Of a stretch of 64,000 nucleotides of DNA, positions 42,918-51,549 are shown piece by piece (positions within the stretch are counted from its first letter, which is position 1; each line of letters starts with the position of its first letter). Position numbers and translations under genes: made by a program. The stretch spans positions 1 to 64,000 of the forward strand of contig NZ_LDWR01000026.1 in assembly GCF_001039005.1 (NCBI RefSeq), given 5' to 3'. This DNA comes from Burkholderia cepacia (GTDB taxonomy: Bacteria > Pseudomonadota > Gammaproteobacteria > Burkholderiales > Burkholderiaceae). The notes under the pieces are model-generated. The model ran no database searches and was not told the DNA's origin. It saw only the letters and a program-made list of their open reading frames with translations.

Positions 42918-43337
42918 ATGACAACCCGACCACAACTGCCAAACACATTCCAGGATTTCCTGCTGTTGATCGCCCGTGTGCTGATCGTTGCACTTTATTT
43001 GAAAATCGGAATTCCAAAGTTGATGGATTTCGGCGGAGCAATCGCCTACATGACCCGCATCGGCGCACCCATGCCAATGCTGGCAGCGGCGATCCTGATC
43101 GCAATGGACGTCGTCGTTGCGATCGCGATTCTGATCGGATTCCATACCCGACCCGTCGCGTTGCTGCTCGCACTCTATACGCTCGCCGCCGCGATTATCG
43201 GTCACCCATTCTGGTTGGCGGATGGCTCCCAGCAGATGAACAACATGATTCATTTCTACAAGAACCTGTCGATCATGGGGGGGCTTCTCGCGCTCTGTGC
43301 CGCGGGCCCGGGACGCTTTTCGGTCGACCGCGGCTAA
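42918..43337 (+). CDS. DoxX-family membrane protein
   Basis: A 139-residue, four-helix DoxX/DoxD-like protein. RVLIVALYLKIGIPKLMDFG is the typical first helix with the GxxKL motif; AAAILIAMDVVVAIAILIGFHTRPVALLLALYTLAAAIIGHPFW and NMIHFYKNLSIMGGLLAL complete the fold. DoxX proteins act in membrane redox and thiosulfate or quinone-linked oxidation in some organisms; the role here is unknown. It is the last gene of the LysR-controlled operon, 58 bp after the exporter. Confidence 0.85.
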   Translation: MTTRPQLPNTFQDFLLLIARVLIVALYLKIGIPKLMDFGGAIAYMTRIGAPMPMLAAAILIAMDVVVAIAILIGFHTRPVALLLALYTLAAAIIGHPFWLADGSQQMNNMIHFYKNLSIMGGLLALCAAGPGRFSVDRG

Positions 43338-43613
43338 CAGTTCGCCGGACCGGAGGCCAGGCGCAAATGCGCTGGACACACCCGCTGAAGGCAATTCACG
43401 TACGCAGGCCGGCGGCGCAAGCCGTAGCCCGCGCACGATACCGCGTCAGCCGGTGCCCTCCCGCCCAACCATCAGACCCCCGAATATCTCCCATCCGATA
43501 TCGCGATTTCCGGTATCGATCGCGCGCCTCTAGACTGGCTACGCAATCGCGCCGCCACGCCGCCGCACGGCAACGCGACACGCCCCCACAATAACGATTC
43601 CGGGAGATAAGCC

Positions 43614-44405
43614 ATGTCGGACCGGCACGCGCGCCGCGGCGCGCTCAAGACCCTCGGCCTCGCGGCCGGCACCGCGCTGCTCGCCGCCGCGCGCCACGCC
43701 CAGGCCGCCGCGCCCGAAACAGGCGCCTTGCTGCCCGGCGGCGCCGCGCACCTCGCCGACCTCACGCGCCGCCTCGCGGCCGCGCCGAGGCGGCGCGACT
43801 TCAAGACGGTGCCGATGATTCTCGAACGCCCCGACCAGTGGGATCACGCGGCGCTCGCCGAAGTGACCGGCTATCGCGGCGGCCCGAAGCAGGTGTGGGA
43901 CAACACCGAGCTCGGCGGCCCGTGGCTGAACCTGATGCGCAATTCGCTGAACGCGCAGATCTGGTCGTACGGTCATCCGGATTTCCTCGTCGTGTCGGCC
44001 ACGCACGGCAGCGCGCATCTCGCGCTGTTCGACCAGGCCGCGTGGGACAAATACGGCCTCGCGCAACTGGCCGGCGCCGCGTTCCCGACCAACACGCTGC
44101 TCGATGCGAAACTCGCGCAATCGAAAGGCGCGCAGGATCACGAGCTGCCCGACGGCGCGTTCTCGTCGCACGACAACAGCATCGCCGCGCTGCAGCAGCG
44201 CGGCGTCGTGTTCCTGTCGTGCCACAACGCGATCTGGGAACTCGCGGAGCGGCTCGACGGCGCGAACGCGAATCCCGACAAGCTGCCGCTCGACGCGCTC
44301 GCGGCCGACTTGACCAACCACGTGATCCCGTCGGCGATCGTCACGCCGGGCGCGGTCGGCACGCTGCCCGAATTGCAGCAGGCCGGTTTCACGTACGCGA
44401 AATGA
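43614..44405 (+). CDS. Tat-exported DsrE-like protein
   Basis: A 263-residue periplasmic protein with a twin-arginine signal (RHARRGALKTLGLAAGTALL, cleavage near AQAAA). The mature part ends in a DsrE-type pattern: FLVVSATHGSAHLALFD, then GVVFLSCHNAIWELAERL with a cysteine at the DsrE/TusD active-site region, and IPSAIVTPGAVGTLPELQQA then GFTYAK. DsrE proteins carry or bind reduced sulfur. The ModA-like gene starts inside its stop codon (ATGA at 44402-44405), so they are coupled. With the TsdA-like gene downstream, a role in periplasmic thiosulfate handling is likely (inference). Confidence 0.72.
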   Translation: MSDRHARRGALKTLGLAAGTALLAAARHAQAAAPETGALLPGGAAHLADLTRRLAAAPRRRDFKTVPMILERPDQWDHAALAEVTGYRGGPKQVWDNTELGGPWLNLMRNSLNAQIWSYGHPDFLVVSATHGSAHLALFDQAAWDKYGLAQLAGAAFPTNTLLDAKLAQSKGAQDHELPDGAFSSHDNSIAALQQRGVVFLSCHNAIWELAERLDGANANPDKLPLDALAADLTNHVIPSAIVTPGAVGTLPELQQAGFTYAK

Positions 44406-45469
44406 CGCACACCATGACCTCGATCCCCACGAAACGGCAATCGCCATCGCGCCGCCAGCGCACGCTGCACGCCGCGCTGGCAGGCTGGCTGTGCTGCGCG
44501 TCGGCGCTGTCGCTCGCCGCGCCCGCCGACACCGCCACCAGCATCTTTCCGCCCTGGCAGGACGGCCGCAACAATGACGCGACGCAACGCGGCCTCGAAT
44601 TCACGGTGCCGCAGGTGGACGTGCTCGCCGATTTCCACGGCGACCTCACCGCGCCGAAGCTCGTGCTGTACGTCGGCGGCAACTACTTCTTCGCGATGGC
44701 GCCGCTCGTCGCGAAGTTCGAGGAAGACCATCCCGAATACCGCGGCCGCATCTACTGGGAAACGATCCCGCCCGGCCTGCTCGTGAAGCAGATTCACGCG
44801 GGCGGCACGATCACGGTCGGCAACATGACGTGGACGGTCAAGCCGGACGCGTATTTCGCCGGGCTCGGCAAGATCGACGGGCTGATCGCGGACGGTACGC
44901 TCGCGGGCCCGGCCGTGCCGTACGTGACGAACCAGTTGACGATCATGGTGCGCGCCGGCAATCCGAAGCGCATCGCGTCGCTGAACGATCTCGCGCGGCC
45001 CGACGTGAAGCTCGCGATGCCGAACCCGGCGTTCGAAGGCGTCGCGCGGCAGATCCGCGCGTCGCTCGTGAAAGCCGGCGGCGATGCGCTCGCACGCACC
45101 GTCTACGACGACAAGGTGCGCGCCGGCACAACCGAACTCACGCACATCCACCACCGCGAAACCGCGCTGTTCCTGATGCAGGGGCGCGCGGACGCCGGCG
45201 TGCTGTGGCAATCCGAAGCGGCATTCCAGGAACAGGTCGGGCATCCGCTGATGCACATCGACATTCCGGCCGCGCAGAATACAACGGCGATCTACGCGGG
45301 GGCGATGGTGAAGGACGCGCCGCATCCGGAAGCCGCGCGCGCATGGCTCGCGTTCATCCGGTCGCCGGAAGCATTCCGGATTTTCCAGCGCTACGGCTTC
45401 GGCCAGTACGATGCGGCGACTCCGGCGCAGCACCTCGCGCCTGCGGAGGACGGGCCCGCCGCAGGCTGA
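44402..45469 (+). CDS. Periplasmic substrate-binding protein, ModA/SBP-like, without ABC partner
   Basis: A 355-residue protein. The N-terminal Arg-rich signal peptide (LHAALAGWLCCASALSLAAP, cleavage near residue 40) is followed by a type II periplasmic-binding fold: KLVLYVGGNYFFAMAPLVAKFEEDHPEY, PYVTNQLTIMVRAGNPKRI, LARPDVKLAMPNPAFEGVA and GRADAGVLWQSEA. The pattern is that of ModA/sulfate-binding proteins. No permease or ATPase gene follows, so it may deliver its ligand to the redox partners rather than feed an importer. It overlaps the DsrE-like gene by 4 nt and is 64 bp before the cytochrome gene. Confidence 0.8.
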   Translation: MTHTMTSIPTKRQSPSRRQRTLHAALAGWLCCASALSLAAPADTATSIFPPWQDGRNNDATQRGLEFTVPQVDVLADFHGDLTAPKLVLYVGGNYFFAMAPLVAKFEEDHPEYRGRIYWETIPPGLLVKQIHAGGTITVGNMTWTVKPDAYFAGLGKIDGLIADGTLAGPAVPYVTNQLTIMVRAGNPKRIASLNDLARPDVKLAMPNPAFEGVARQIRASLVKAGGDALARTVYDDKVRAGTTELTHIHHRETALFLMQGRADAGVLWQSEAAFQEQVGHPLMHIDIPAAQNTTAIYAGAMVKDAPHPEAARAWLAFIRSPEAFRIFQRYGFGQYDAATPAQHLAPAEDGPAAG

Positions 45470-45533
45470 CGGCCCGGGCTGAACGCGAGGCTGAGCAGCG
45501 GCACGCACGCGAACGACAACAAGGAGGGGACAC

Positions 45534-46220
45534 GTGAACGACAAGATCGACACACGGCGACGCCGGTTCGCGCCGCTGCTGTTTGCTGCGGCCGCGCTGC
45601 TGGCCGGCCACGCGCGCGCGGACGACGCAACGCTCGGCAAGACGCTCGCGACACAGGGCTCGGCGACGGGCGTCGCCGCCTGCATCGGCTGCCACGGCAG
45701 CCAGGGCGAAGGCAACGCGGCGGCCGGCTTCCCGCGCCTCGCGGGCACGAATGCCGCGTATCTGTCCGCGCAGCTCGCCGCGTTCGCGGACGGCAGCCGC
45801 CAGAACCCGGTCATGCAGCCGCTCTCGAAACTGCTGTCGCCGCACGAGCGCGACGCGGTATCCGCGTACTTCGCGAGCCTGCCCGCGCCGGCCGGCGTGG
45901 TTCCCCCCGACGACACGTCGATCGATCCGGCGAACACCGGCGCGTGGCTCGCGACGCGCGGGCGCTGGTCGCAGAGCCTGCCTGCGTGCGCGCAATGCCA
46001 CGGCCCCGCCGGCCTCGGCGTGGGCACCGCATTTCCGCCGCTCGCGGGCCAGCCGGCCGCGTATATCGCCGGCCAGTTGAACGGCTGGAAACACGGCACA
46101 CGCCCGCCCGGGCCGATGGCGCTGATGCCGATGATCGCCGGCAAGCTGTCCGACGCCGACATCGACGCGGTGGCCGCCTACTATGCGCGCGGCGGCGCCG
46201 CACAAGGAGACAAGCGATGA
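45534..46220 (+). CDS. Diheme cytochrome c (c4-like)
   Basis: A 228-residue periplasmic c-type cytochrome. The GTG start is supported by AAGGAGGGG just upstream and by a signal peptide ending near HARADD (residue 30). Two haem sites: CIGCH (about residue 52) and CAQCH (about residue 150), each followed by a Met-containing distal region, giving two cytochrome c domains as in cytochrome c4. It should accept electrons from the TsdA-like enzyme, whose ATG overlaps its stop (ATGA at 46217-46220). Third gene of the module. Confidence 0.9.
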   Translation: MNDKIDTRRRRFAPLLFAAAALLAGHARADDATLGKTLATQGSATGVAACIGCHGSQGEGNAAAGFPRLAGTNAAYLSAQLAAFADGSRQNPVMQPLSKLLSPHERDAVSAYFASLPAPAGVVPPDDTSIDPANTGAWLATRGRWSQSLPACAQCHGPAGLGVGTAFPPLAGQPAAYIAGQLNGWKHGTRPPGPMALMPMIAGKLSDADIDAVAAYYARGGAAQGDKR

Positions 46221-47143
46221 TCGACCGCACGACGCTGATCCGCCGCGCCCGCGCGACGCTGCTCGGCGCGGCCTGGATGCCCGCGCTCGCGTTCGCGGCG
46301 GCGCCGGACGCACCGGCCGCCGCTTCCGCATCGGCGGCAACGACATCGGCAGCCAGGCCGTTCGCGCCGCCCGCCGAATCCGCGATCCCCGCCGACGGCT
46401 TCGGCAAGACCGTGAAGCTCGGCGAGCAGATCTTCCTGCACACGCCCGAGTTCGCGGGCAAGTACGTCGGCAACAAGCTGACCTGCGCGAGCTGCCACCT
46501 AGACGCGGGCCGCCGGCCCGATTCGAGCCCGATGTGGGCCGCGTACCTGCTGTATCCGGCCTACCGCAGCAAGAACGGCCACGTGAACACGTTCGCCGAA
46601 CGTTTGCAGGGCTGCTTTCAGTACAGCATGAACGGCAAGGCGCCGCCGGCCGGCGACCCGATCCTCGTCGCGCTCGAAACGTATTCGTACTGGCTCGCGA
46701 AGGGCGCGCCGGTCGGCACGAAGCTGCCGGGGCAGGGTTTCCCGAAACTGCCGCCGCCCGCGCAGAAGGCCGACTACGCGCGCGGCGCCGCCGTCTACAC
46801 GCAGCACTGCGCGCTGTGCCACGGCGCGGACGGCCAGGGCCAGTCGAGCGGCGGCAAGCCGGCGTTCCCGGCGCTGTGGGGCGCGCGCTCGTTCAACTGG
46901 GGCGCGGGGATGGGCGACATCCGCAATGCGGCCGGCTTCATCAAGGCCAACATGCCGCTCGGGCTCGGCGGCACGCTGACCGATCAGGACGCGTGGGACG
47001 TCGCGACCTTCATGGACAGCCACGAACGTCCGCAGGACCCGCGCTTCACCGGCTCCGTGCAGGACACACGCGCGAAGTTCCACGATTCGCCCGACTCGAT
47101 GTACGGGCTCAGCGTGAACGGCCGCGTGCTCGGCGCGCCCTGA
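46217..47143 (+). CDS. tsdA: TsdA-like thiosulfate dehydrogenase (diheme cytochrome c)
   Basis: A 308-residue periplasmic diheme enzyme predicted to oxidise thiosulfate to tetrathionate or the reverse. The signal peptide region is long and Ala-rich. Haem 1 motif CASCH (residues about 94-98) is followed by RLQGCFQYSMNGK, which matches the TsdA catalytic segment with its essential Cys beside the haem (GCxxxSMNGK). Haem 2 motif CALCH lies near residue 202. The gene overlaps the cytochrome gene by 4 nt, an obvious electron-acceptor partnership. The TsdA identification rests on this motif and size. A DsrE-like and a binding protein upstream extend the module. Confidence 0.85.
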   Translation: MIDRTTLIRRARATLLGAAWMPALAFAAAPDAPAAASASAATTSAARPFAPPAESAIPADGFGKTVKLGEQIFLHTPEFAGKYVGNKLTCASCHLDAGRRPDSSPMWAAYLLYPAYRSKNGHVNTFAERLQGCFQYSMNGKAPPAGDPILVALETYSYWLAKGAPVGTKLPGQGFPKLPPPAQKADYARGAAVYTQHCALCHGADGQGQSSGGKPAFPALWGARSFNWGAGMGDIRNAAGFIKANMPLGLGGTLTDQDAWDVATFMDSHERPQDPRFTGSVQDTRAKFHDSPDSMYGLSVNGRVLGAP

Positions 47144-47168
47144 CGTTCGGCCCGCGCGGCCGGCGCGG

Positions 47169-49094
47169 TCACGGATGCCAGCGATATACGACGATGCTCG
47201 ACCCGTTGTAGTTGTCCTTCGTGATCACGTACTCGCCGGTCGAGCGCAGGTAGGCACGGACGCCGTACATCGAGTCGACGTCGTTGCCGACGTCCATCGC
47301 CGACGTGTTCGAATTCGTCAACGTGGTGACGAGCGCGCCGCTGTTCAGGTCGAACACGTCGATGTTCGGCACCGTGTGCACGTAGCCGACGAACAGGTAG
47401 TGGCCGGCCGCCGCGATCGACTTCGGATTCGCGCTCGTCAGGTTGATCACCGGATTCGGCGCACTCGTGTTGCCGTTCTTCCAGCCGTGATAGACCTCGA
47501 TGTGCCCGTTCATCGCGGTCCAGTCCCAATTGCCCGCGAGGCCCTGCGCGAGGATCATCGTGTCGCTGTCCGCCTGGTAGATGATGCGCGTGATCGGCGC
47601 CACGGTGCTCGGCACCGGCGTCGTCGTCGGCTTGCCCCATGACGGCTTGCCGGTCGCGTCGAAGCCCGTCATCGGGAAGCGGGAAATCACGTTCGATCCG
47701 TTCAGCCCGGCCCACACGTCGCCGTTTCCGTCGATGTCGAAACCGGCCGTCACCTGGAGCGTCGTATTGAACGGCTTGCCGGGCAGCGAGCCGGCCGGAA
47801 TCGCGATATAGCCGCTCGCCGTGTTGAAGTAATAGAAGTTGAAGTTGCCCGGGTTCTGCCCGGACGCGACGAGGATCCGGTTGCCGCCGACCGTCACGAG
47901 CTGGCCGAAATGCTGGCCGCGCTGATAGTCGTTCATGTCGAGGCGCGGGTCCTTCGGATAGGTGAACGGGTCGACCGTGTTCGCGACGAACGTGCCGCCC
48001 GCCCCTCCCGTGTACACGTTGTTGCCGCTGTAGAAGAATGCGCCGTCCGTCGCCGGATCGGGCGCGGCGACGCCCTCGAAGTTCAGCGCCTGCAGCTTCC
48101 ATTGCAGCGCGCCCGTCGGGCTGTACGAATGGAGATCGGTGCTGCCGTTGCGGCCGAGATCCCAGCCGCCGCCCCACGCGTTGTTCAGCACGTACAGGTT
48201 GCCGGCCGAATCCTTGCCGAGCGCCGCGACGCGCGTGAAGCGCTTGTCGCCGACCTGCCCCTTGATGCCGGTCGTCGTGTCGAGATAGCCGCCCTGCACG
48301 CCGAACGTGCCGACCTGCATCGGCAGGCCGAGCAGCCCGCTGTAGACCTTGATGTTCATGTCGGGCCCTTCGTCGCCCACCATCAGCTGGCCCATCGACG
48401 CATCGAAATACAGCGACGCCGGCCGCGCGCCGGCCGCCATCTGGATCGTGTTCATCGCGGTGCCGGTCGCGCTGAACTGCGCGACGACGCCCGCGCTCTT
48501 GCGCGCGACCCACAGGTTGCCGGCCGCGTCGAGCGCCAGCGCGCCCGGCCCCGAGACGCCGATGTCGCGCTGCCAGACACCGTCCGTCGTGTAGACGCGC
48601 ACGCGGTTGCCGTAGAAATCGCTCACGTACAGCAGGTTGCCGGCCGTCGCGAGCCCCGTGATCACGTCCGCGTACTGGATGCCCGTCCACGTGCTGACCG
48701 GGATGCGCAGGTCGCGCAGGTTCGTGCCGCGGTTGTAGCGGCCCACCGAGCCGCTGCCGAACGTGCGGTTGTAGCCGAGCGCGACGAACAGCGACGTCGA
48801 ATTGCCGGTGATCGCGCCGCCCTGGAATTCGTCGTGGATGCCGAGCGTGCCGATCGGCTGGCCGTTCTGGTACATCGCGACGCCGCCCGCGTTCTCGTCC
48901 CAGCGCGACGCGGTATAGATCACACCCTCGGGCGCGACCCACATCGAGCGTGCGCCGTTGCCCACGTGCGCGGCCAACGTGCCGAACGTGTTCGCGAGCC
49001 AGTCGGTCGAATATTGCACCTGCGCGTGACTCGCGGGCGCCAGCATCGCCATGCACATTCCCAGCAACGCCGCGCGAATTTGTTTCATTGACAT
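47169..49094 (-). CDS. Secreted NHL/SMP-30-like beta-propeller protein
   Basis: A 641-residue exported protein with a Sec signal (IRAALLGMCMAMLAPASHAQ, cleavage near residue 26). The mature part consists of repeated beta-propeller blades with phrases such as LYVSDFYGNRVRVYTTDG, LALDAAGNLWVARKSAGVV, DSAGNLYVLNNAWGGGWD and FDIDGNGDVWAGLNGSNVIS, i.e. NHL/strictosidine-synthase-like repeats, probably in two propellers. I know of no specific function. The ATG at 49094 has GGGAG upstream (a second ATG is 6 nt later). The gene is convergent with tsdA across only 25 bp, so no shared operon. Confidence 0.8.
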   Translation of the reverse strand: MSMKQIRAALLGMCMAMLAPASHAQVQYSTDWLANTFGTLAAHVGNGARSMWVAPEGVIYTASRWDENAGGVAMYQNGQPIGTLGIHDEFQGGAITGNSTSLFVALGYNRTFGSGSVGRYNRGTNLRDLRIPVSTWTGIQYADVITGLATAGNLLYVSDFYGNRVRVYTTDGVWQRDIGVSGPGALALDAAGNLWVARKSAGVVAQFSATGTAMNTIQMAAGARPASLYFDASMGQLMVGDEGPDMNIKVYSGLLGLPMQVGTFGVQGGYLDTTTGIKGQVGDKRFTRVAALGKDSAGNLYVLNNAWGGGWDLGRNGSTDLHSYSPTGALQWKLQALNFEGVAAPDPATDGAFFYSGNNVYTGGAGGTFVANTVDPFTYPKDPRLDMNDYQRGQHFGQLVTVGGNRILVASGQNPGNFNFYYFNTASGYIAIPAGSLPGKPFNTTLQVTAGFDIDGNGDVWAGLNGSNVISRFPMTGFDATGKPSWGKPTTTPVPSTVAPITRIIYQADSDTMILAQGLAGNWDWTAMNGHIEVYHGWKNGNTSAPNPVINLTSANPKSIAAAGHYLFVGYVHTVPNIDVFDLNSGALVTTLTNSNTSAMDVGNDVDSMYGVRAYLRSTGEYVITKDNYNGSSIVVYRWHP

Positions 49095-49563
49095 GAATAA
49101 TGCTCCCAGACGATTGTTTGTCGACACTGTAAATCGCCGCGCATGAAATATTGGTGATTCCGGCAAAAGCGCATTCGCCGTTACCCCGAATTATTCACCC
49201 CGCGCTTTATTGCCGTCCGGCGCTTTTTCGTCAACGATGGTCAAACCCGATCACCGCGCCGTAACGGCCCGCCGGCAGCGCGATTCCGGCGCTTTTCTCC
49301 GGCACTTTCTTCCGGGTCGCCCAATGCGAATGCGTCATTTTTTCTGATATGCCGCATTGCCTTTCAATTCCCCGGAAATCGTTTCAATGATTACAAATCG
49401 AAATTAAAATGAAAGAGAAAAAATATTATCCGGCGCGATCGTCTTTTCACGAGCTTGCGGATCGGGTGTGTCGCGCGGGCGGCGACAGGAAGCGAGGAAG
49501 GGGGAGGATGAATGCGGCGGAGAAAGCCGCGCGCCGGCCGTGCCGGCACGCGGTCGCGATCGT
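49095..49563. other. Intergenic region upstream of the beta-propeller gene
   Basis: About 470 bp without a gene. It has A/T-rich stretches (49380-49430), a 12-bp direct repeat TCCGGCGCTTTT (49216 and 49285, 69 bp apart), and the terminator of the GFA gene at its right end. Promoter elements for the minus-strand propeller gene are expected here. Confidence 0.45.
49522..49551 (-). terminator. Terminator of the GFA-family gene
   Basis: A 10-bp stem (49529-49538 with 49542-49551, one G-T pair) with loop CGT is followed on the minus strand by GGCTTTCT, 12 nt after the stop of the gene at 49564. Confidence 0.65.
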
Positions 49564-49995
49564 TCAGTTCGCGTCGTCGAGCGTCGGGCCGTCCCAGCCG
49601 TCGAGGTATTTCGGCAGCGCGTCGGTGACGTCGAGCACGCGGTGCCGGTAGAACAGATGCATCGTCGGCTGCAGGTCGCCGGGCAGTTGCCCGCCGTGCG
49701 CACGCGCGGTCAGGCTGTTCGGCACGACGCGCATGCCGAGCCGGTTCGTACCGAACACGATCTCGCCGCACGACACGCACCACGTGCGCGACATCGACTT
49801 CTCCGGATGCGGGAACGTCGCGCCGGCACCGTCGACGGCAACCTGCTCCGGCGGCCACGCGGTCGCGGACAACATCGGCGTGCCGTAGAAATCGCGGCAG
49901 GTCGCGCAATGGCAGTTCGCACGCGCCGCCGGCTCGCCGCGCAGCGTAACGGTGATCGCACCGCACAGGCAGCTCGCGGATTGCGTTCGGGTCAT
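49564..49995 (-). CDS. GFA-family (glutathione-dependent formaldehyde-activating) protein
   Basis: A 143-residue zinc-binding protein of the GFA/CENP-V family. The zinc ligands are in CLCGAITVTL, CHCATCRDFYG and CVSCGEIVFG, all seven cysteines of the fold. Members bind or activate small electrophiles such as S-hydroxymethyl-glutathione, but many have unknown roles. The ATG is preceded by GAGGAGG. It is monocistronic with its own terminator. It lies upstream of and in the same direction as the propeller gene, but a 469-bp gap separates them. Confidence 0.85.
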   Translation of the reverse strand: MTRTQSASCLCGAITVTLRGEPAARANCHCATCRDFYGTPMLSATAWPPEQVAVDGAGATFPHPEKSMSRTWCVSCGEIVFGTNRLGMRVVPNSLTARAHGGQLPGDLQPTMHLFYRHRVLDVTDALPKYLDGWDGPTLDDAN

Positions 49996-50077
49996 GTCGC
50001 CTCCTCGAAACAGGGAGGCGACAGTATAGGAGCATGCCTGCAACGTTGCGACCGCAACGACTGCTGCGTCAGCCGCG

Positions 50078-51271
50078 TCAGAACTTCTGGCGCAGCCCGA
50101 GGCTGACGATCGCCTGCGAGCGCGAGTCGGACGAGTGGCCGTTCGCCTTGTCGGACACCGACGCGGTCGCGGCCACCGGCCGGCCGAGCGCATCGAGCGT
50201 CATGCCCGATGCATGCTGGTACGCGCCGAGCAGGTAAACGCTGGTGCGCTTCGACAGGTCGTAGACGGCGCCGAGCGTGACGTTGTGGTACTGCGCACGG
50301 TCGTCGACGCCATCGACATCGCTGCCGCGCGTGTAGCTGTAGCCTGCGAACAGTTGCGTCTGCGGCTGCACGTTCCAGCGCGTGAACACGCCCGCGACGT
50401 TGAACGTCGCGTGGCCCGTGAACAGCGATTGACCGCCGCTGCGGTACTGCACGTTGCTGTAGTTCACGCCGACGACGGCCGGCCCGAAGTCGTATGTCGC
50501 GCCGGTCGCGATGACCTGCTGCGATTGCGCGCTCGCATAACCCTCGTTGATCGACGAGTTGAACAATCCGTCGTCGGTGCCCTGCCACTTGCCTGCCGTC
50601 GGGTCGGTCGCGCCCGTCTTGCTGTTGTCCGAGCGCTCGTAGCCGACGCCGACACGCAGCGGACCCGCCGCGTACGCCGCGCCGACGCTCCACGTGTTGC
50701 GCTGCTTCATGCTGCCCGGCTGGCCGCCGAAGCCGTACAGCGCGCCGAACGTGAAGCCCGAGTAATTGGCGCTCGTGTACTTGATCGCGCTGTCCACACG
50801 CGCGGTCTGGTCGAGATCGTCGATGTCGCCCGGGTGCGCGCCGAACCCGCCGATGAACGACGACGGGCCGACCGGGCTCACGAAGTCGTCGAGTGACGTG
50901 TATTGGCGGCCGAGCGTGACCGAGCCATAGCGGTCGCTGCCGATGCCGACGAACGCCTGGCGGCCGAACTGGCGGCCGCCCTGTCCCGACGTGCCGTTCG
51001 TGATGTCGAAGCCGTTCTCGAGGACGAACAGCGCGCGCATCCCGCCGCCGAGATCCTCGGACCCCTTGATGCCCCAGCGGCTGCCGGACAGGTTGCCGGT
51101 CGTGAGCCCGACGCTCGAATGCCCGGTGTACGCGCCTGCCGAGCCGACCCGTTCGTTGCTGCGATAGGTCACGCCCGCATCGACGATGCCGTACAGCGTG
51201 ACGGAGCTTTGCGCGGACGCGATGCCCGCGAGCGAGAGCAGCAGCGGCGCTGCGATCAGTTGCTTGTTCAT
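50078..51271 (-). CDS. Gram-negative porin (OmpC-like)
   Basis: A 397-residue outer-membrane trimeric porin typical of Burkholderia. The signal peptide MNKQLIAAPLLLSLAGIASA precedes SSVTLYGIVDAGVTYRSNE, the first strand; FENG-type LFVLENGFDITNG, RQAFVGIGSDRYGSVTLGRQ and the final strand SQAIVSLGLRQKF with C-terminal Phe follow. The ATG at 51271 follows GGAGAC. A 12-bp palindrome GGAACCGGTTCC lies 124 bp upstream and could be a LacI-type operator, so the pore may be substrate-regulated (inference). Confidence 0.93.
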   Translation of the reverse strand: MNKQLIAAPLLLSLAGIASAQSSVTLYGIVDAGVTYRSNERVGSAGAYTGHSSVGLTTGNLSGSRWGIKGSEDLGGGMRALFVLENGFDITNGTSGQGGRQFGRQAFVGIGSDRYGSVTLGRQYTSLDDFVSPVGPSSFIGGFGAHPGDIDDLDQTARVDSAIKYTSANYSGFTFGALYGFGGQPGSMKQRNTWSVGAAYAAGPLRVGVGYERSDNSKTGATDPTAGKWQGTDDGLFNSSINEGYASAQSQQVIATGATYDFGPAVVGVNYSNVQYRSGGQSLFTGHATFNVAGVFTRWNVQPQTQLFAGYSYTRGSDVDGVDDRAQYHNVTLGAVYDLSKRTSVYLLGAYQHASGMTLDALGRPVAATASVSDKANGHSSDSRSQAIVSLGLRQKF

Positions 51272-51394
51272 GGTTTGTGTCTCCGGGCGGTGAACCCGTT
51301 GTTCTGGCTGGCGGTTGCGAGTAGCGCGCGGGCGGCGAGATCCGCCGGCCGTGCGAGGCCGGCGGGCATGCCCGCTGCGGCCGCCATCGTAATT

Positions 51395-51406
51395 GGAACC
51401 GGTTCC
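51395..51406. promoter_or_regulatory. LacI-like palindrome upstream of the porin
   Basis: GGAACCGGTTCC, a perfect 12-bp palindrome with the central CG typical of LacI/GalR operators, followed by AACCGG again. It lies between the porin and the divergent LysE gene. No LacI gene is in the window. Confidence 0.45.
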
Positions 51407-51549
51407 GTTCGAAACCGGAATAATGAAAACAGTTTCTTGCCAAAATCGAGATAGTCGAAAACGCGGCCGGGCGCACAACTGTCGTGCCTGTACAGCGCGG
51501 GCCGGCGCACCCGATAATCGAACGCACGCCTACCGTCGGGAGTTCCTCC

